The notes under the pieces: generated by a model
Databases searched by the model: none
Seen by the model: the letters and a program-made list of their open reading frames with translations, nothing else
What the model was told of the DNA's origin: nothing
Assembly: GCA_030530185.1 (NCBI GenBank)
Contig: JAUMVL010000083.1
Coordinates: forward strand, 1-7,817
Source: Clostridia bacterium
Lineage (GTDB): Bacteria; Bacillota; Clostridia; Christensenellales; CAG-138
Length of the DNA: 7,817 nt
Direction of reading: 5' to 3'
Program-made: the position numbers and the translations under genes
Shown here: positions 5,822 through 7,817 of the stretch, piece by piece
Position numbering within the stretch: position 1 is the first letter of the stretch
Layout: the number at the start of each line of letters is the position of its first letter

Positions 5822-6328
5822 ATGGCACATTCCTACATCAATCGCGCGTTTTACCAAGCGATTCTGGATTTTGAAAAAAGCGAGCAGGCACAGGATTACT
5901 ATTATCAGGTCATGGGGACCGAAACGGGCCGGCTTGGAAAAGACGGAAAGCCCGAAACCGTTCGGGAGCAGATTCTGCGCGTCTATGCGATGCTGTTTTG
6001 TGACGACATCGGCGCTGTCGCGGGGCAGATTGCTTCTCCCGAGGATGTGGAAGCAACCGCCGACCGTTTGCATACCGGCAATATGGGGTTTGATCGAAAG
6101 CATTGGTATCGCATGCAGCATCATTTTCCGGTGATCGATGAGGACAATTACGATCGCTTTGCGGCGCTTGTGATTGCCGATCTGAATGCGGGCGCGCTGA
6201 AGGAAGCGGCGCAAAACGGCGGCGATATGCTGCTCGTCGGTGAAGCCGATCCGCTGAGGATGACGAGGGAGCAAAGAAGAACGCAGAAGGTGCGTACCGT
6301 TGCGCTTCGCACGGAGGAAACGCTATGA
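5822..6328 (+). CDS. Protein of unknown function upstream of an orphan response regulator
   Basis: A 168-residue soluble protein that I do not recognise. It has no signal peptide, membrane segment, cysteine cluster or obvious catalytic motif. The sequence looks mostly helical. The N-terminal ~60 residues are rich in Tyr and acidic residues (QDYYYQVMGTETGRLGK), the middle has DRKHWYRMQHHFPVIDEDNYDRF (about 91-113), and the C-terminal ~25 residues are basic (MTREQRRTQKVR). The start ATG 5822 has AAGGAG (5810-5815) six bases upstream. Its stop overlaps the start of the regulator gene as ATGA (6325-6328), so the two proteins are translationally coupled and probably act together. A regulatory or partner role follows from position only. 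Codon use resembles the neighbours, so it looks like a genuine gene. Confidence 0.75.
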   Translation: MAHSYINRAFYQAILDFEKSEQAQDYYYQVMGTETGRLGKDGKPETVREQILRVYAMLFCDDIGAVAGQIASPEDVEATADRLHTGNMGFDRKHWYRMQHHFPVIDEDNYDRFAALVIADLNAGALKEAAQNGGDMLLVGEADPLRMTREQRRTQKVRTVALRTEETL

Positions 6329-7134
6329 CCATTCTGACCGTGGACGACAACCGCGAAGACCTCGAAGCGATTAAACAGATTATCGCACAACGGCAGCCCG
6401 ATGCGGAGCTGCTGGCATTTGACAGCGCGTTGGAGGCGCTTGCTGTCGCAAGAACGACAGAAATCGACATTGCAATTCTGGAAACGGTTTTGCCGGAACT
6501 GAACGGGGTGGAGCTTGGCGGGTATTTGAAGGACCTATATCCGTCGGTGAATCTGATTTACCTCACGAAGCATCGGGAGTTCGGATATGAGGCGATGACG
6601 CTGCATGCAAGCGGGTATCTGCTGAAGCCTGTTTGCGCGGATGCGCTTGAACGGGAATTGACCGAATTGCGGTATGCGCCGGAATGGAAGAATCGCAAAC
6701 GGGTATTTGCGCAGACCTTTGGCAACTTCGATCTGTTCGTAGACGGGAAACCGGTCGCGTTCAAATACACACGAACGAAAGAAATCGTTGCGCTGCTGAT
6801 CAACAACCGCGGCGCGCAGACGACGAACGGAGAGATCATTGCCTCACTCTGGGAGGATGACGGCGATCCGGAAAAGAAATCCTCCTATCTCAGCAATCTC
6901 CGGCAAGACCTGCAAAATACCCTTGCCCGGTTGAAGCTGACGCGAATCATCGTCAAGCAGCGCGGCAGTATGGCGATCGTGCCGGAGCTGATCGAATGCG
7001 ATCTATATGATTGGCTGGAAAAGAAAAAAGACTCGAAATATCAGTATCTGGGCGACTTTATGAACCAGTACAGCTGGGCGGAACCGATGCATGCCGAGAT
7101 CGACGAGATCAGCTACGCGATGGAGGATGCATAG
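6325..7134 (+). CDS. Orphan response regulator with winged-helix (SARP-like) output; phospho-Asp replaced by Glu
   Basis: A 269-residue regulator. Residues 1-~115 are a CheY-like receiver: the acidic pair D7-D8 (TVDDN), T81 in IYLTK and the invariant K101-P102 (GYLLKPV) are all present. The residue that should be the phosphorylated Asp is E53 (DIAILETVLPELNG), a change that often mimics the phosphorylated state. Residues ~130-220 form an OmpR/SARP-type winged helix: FGNFDLFVDGKPV, a helix with TRTKEIVALLINNRG, and a putative recognition helix in SSYLSNLRQDLQNTLARL. The remaining ~50 residues (IECDLYDWL onward) resemble the start of a bacterial transcriptional activator domain, giving an architecture like SARP-family response regulators. 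GGAGG (6313-6317) sits seven bases before ATG 6325, which overlaps the upstream stop. No histidine kinase is visible in the window, in keeping with a phosphorylation-independent switch. DNA targets unknown. Confidence 0.88.
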   Translation: MTILTVDDNREDLEAIKQIIAQRQPDAELLAFDSALEALAVARTTEIDIAILETVLPELNGVELGGYLKDLYPSVNLIYLTKHREFGYEAMTLHASGYLLKPVCADALERELTELRYAPEWKNRKRVFAQTFGNFDLFVDGKPVAFKYTRTKEIVALLINNRGAQTTNGEIIASLWEDDGDPEKKSSYLSNLRQDLQNTLARLKLTRIIVKQRGSMAIVPELIECDLYDWLEKKKDSKYQYLGDFMNQYSWAEPMHAEIDEISYAMEDA

Positions 7135-7142
7135 GCAAGCCT

Positions 7143-7170
7143 GTGAAACAGAATCATCCCCAAATGGAAA
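7143..7170 (+). repeat. Direct repeat copy 1 (28 bases)
   Basis: Twenty-eight bases starting GTGAAACAGAATC recur at 7308-7335 with a single mismatch (C versus A at the 19th base). This copy begins eight bases after the response-regulator stop. Near identity outside any gene suggests a duplicated or dispersed intergenic element rather than chance. Confidence 0.85.
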
Positions 7171-7197
7171 GGGACTGTTCAATAAATGTACCAGGAC

Positions 7198-7280
7198 ATT
7201 TGCGGCAAAAGAACGGAAAACAATACCGGTAGGCAGAAATGGCTCAAAACGCCATTTCTGTTTGATTTTGAGCCGCAAAT
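7198..7280. repeat. Nested palindromes between the direct repeats; probable terminator
   Basis: Three perfect inverted pairs overlap. CAGAAATGGC (7234-7243) pairs with GCCATTTCTG (7251-7260) around 7 bases. GGCTCAAAA (7241-7249) pairs with TTTTGAGCC (7266-7274). ATTTGCGGC (7198-7206) pairs with GCCGCAAAT (7272-7280). The first is followed by TTTGATTTT and can serve as the terminator of the regulator operon. The second and first cannot form together. A further complementary pair, CGGAAAA/TTTTCCG, lies at 7214-7220 and 7288-7294. The density of inverted repeats resembles a REP/MITE-like element. Confidence 0.6.
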
Positions 7281-7307
7281 TAGCCGTTTTTCCGCTCTCG
7301 CGGTAGC

Positions 7308-7335
7308 GTGAAACAGAATCATCCCAAAATGGAAA
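7308..7335 (+). repeat. Direct repeat copy 2 (28 bases)
   Basis: Second copy of the repeat at 7143-7170, differing in one base, in the same orientation, with start points 165 bases apart. Its last two bases are the first bases of the 7334-7365 hairpin. Confidence 0.85.
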
Positions 7336-7365
7336 CGGCAGCGCTGCAAATGCAGCGCTGCCGTT
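7334..7365 (-). terminator. Perfect 15-bp hairpin, terminator of the minus-strand gene (possibly bidirectional)
   Basis: AACGGCAGCGCTGCA (7334-7348) and its exact complement (7351-7365) flank two bases. On the minus strand the stem comes 22 bases after the stop codon of the repeat-domain gene and is followed by TCCATTTTGGG, a short T-containing tract. On the plus strand the tract is poorer (GTAGTTGCTTTT). Convergent genes meet here. Confidence 0.75.
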
Positions 7366-7387
7366 GTAGTTGCTTTTCGCGTATTCC

Positions 7388-7817
7388 TTATGCGCCGGTG
7401 CCGGGCGCTTCGGTTTCCGCCGCCGCATCGGTGTTGTAGTCGGCAATGTTCAGCGTGCGAATGTTGCCAAAGGTTGCATTTCCCTCCGGATCAACCGTTA
7501 CGATCACGAGCTGGATCGAGGAGACCGGCGGATTGGTTGCGAGCGTGGAGTGACACAGAATTGCATAGTTCGTGCCGGCGACAACCTGGCTTCCGAGGTA
7601 GGCAATGGGCTCGAGCGAATTGCCGACAAAGCCTTCCTTCGCCTTGGCAAATGCCGCCGCGGGATCGTCGGGCAGAGTGATGACGGCATACTCCTGCGGA
7701 ATCGCCCAGCCGCCAGCAAGCTGTTCGGCGGGCTTTGCTTCTTCTTCGGATGCGGTCAGAGCAAAGTCGCTGATGTGCGTAATTTTCGCATTGCCCTCGA
7801 GATCGCGATAGAGGATC
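7388..7817 (-). CDS. C-terminal part of a repeat-domain protein with cystatin-like QxVxG motif (5' end outside window)
   Basis: The minus-strand frame is open from the right edge through 142 codons to a TAA (7388-7390); the start lies beyond 7817. The visible part begins with the end of one domain (ILYRDLEGNAKITHISDFAL). After a short acidic/alanine linker comes a complete domain starting GGWAIP with a helix-like DDPAAAFAKAKEGFVG, then PIAYLGSQVVAGTNYAILC and VIVTVDPEGNATFGNIRTLNI. The shared ending (Asp-x-EGNA) shows tandem copies of one domain. QVVAG (7574-7588) followed by TNYAIL matches the cystatin-fold signature QxVxG plus a strand, so a cystatin-like fold is my best guess, as in uncharacterised clostridial proteins. 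The tail is Ala/Glu/Pro/Gly-rich with no LPxTG anchor. Function is unknown; extracellular location or protease inhibition would be inference. Terminated by the hairpin at 7334-7365. Confidence 0.75.
   Translation of the reverse strand, partial: ILYRDLEGNAKITHISDFALTASEEEAKPAEQLAGGWAIPQEYAVITLPDDPAAAFAKAKEGFVGNSLEPIAYLGSQVVAGTNYAILCHSTLATNPPVSSIQLVIVTVDPEGNATFGNIRTLNIADYNTDAAAETEAPGTGA

Noticed and set aside
7143..7335. CRISPR array.
   Set aside because: Only two repeat copies, with start points 165 bases apart and a palindromic interior, not regular short spacers; no cas gene nearby.
7003..7446. A 147-codon minus-strand frame across the intergenic repeats.
   Set aside because: It spans the direct repeats and the perfect terminator hairpin and overlaps the ends of two better-supported genes. 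It is a by-product of the repeats, not a gene.

Overview
The window looks like chromosomal sequence of a moderately GC-rich anaerobic Firmicute (class Clostridia). The reasons are the tightly packed order dtd / MBL-fold hydrolase / hemZ, an alpha-type glutamine synthetase I, strong AGGAGG-type ribosome binding sites, and textbook TTGACA/TATAAT promoters with 17-18 bp spacers. I cannot name the genus. No transposase, integrase, tRNA, rRNA or CRISPR array is visible.

Layout. (1) 1-2340, plus strand: the end of an operon with a 5'-truncated D-aminoacyl-tRNA deacylase (dtd), an MBL-fold glyoxalase-II-like hydrolase and the radical-SAM protein HemZ. The genes overlap by 1 and 13 bases, and the operon ends in an intrinsic terminator. 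(2) 2341-3034 has no convincing protein gene but is full of RNA signals. A perfect sigma-A promoter drives a ~200 nt structured RNA whose two arms pair into a long bulged rod, which makes it a 6S RNA candidate, and it has its own terminator. A second strong promoter then makes a ~245 nt glnA leader holding a long terminator-like hairpin and a competing upstream hairpin. (3) 3035-4421: glnA and its terminator. (4) 4454-5715: a monocistronic gene for an unusual fusion of a VanZ-like membrane domain to a soluble glyoxalase/VOC domain. (5) 5741-7134: a two-gene operon of an unrecognised 168-residue protein, overlapped by ATGA with an orphan response regulator whose phospho-acceptor Asp is replaced by Glu. 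(6) 7135-7387: a convergent intergenic region with two near-identical 28-base direct repeats around nested palindromes, plus a 15-bp perfect hairpin. (7) 7388-7817, minus strand: the C-terminal part of a protein with repeated domains and a cystatin-like QxVxG motif, open at the window edge.

Working together: the first operon combines tRNA proofreading, metabolite hydrolysis and a radical-SAM enzyme, a neighbourhood common in Firmicutes. The middle section pairs a possible global RNA-polymerase-binding RNA with the central nitrogen-assimilation gene under probable attenuation. The last third is accessory-like: a membrane/VOC fusion, a possibly phosphorylation-independent regulator with an unknown partner, and a probable envelope or secreted repeat protein. 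The points most worth follow-up are the structured RNA, the glnA leader switch, the VanZ-VOC fusion, the Asp-to-Glu regulator and the repeat-flanked palindromes.
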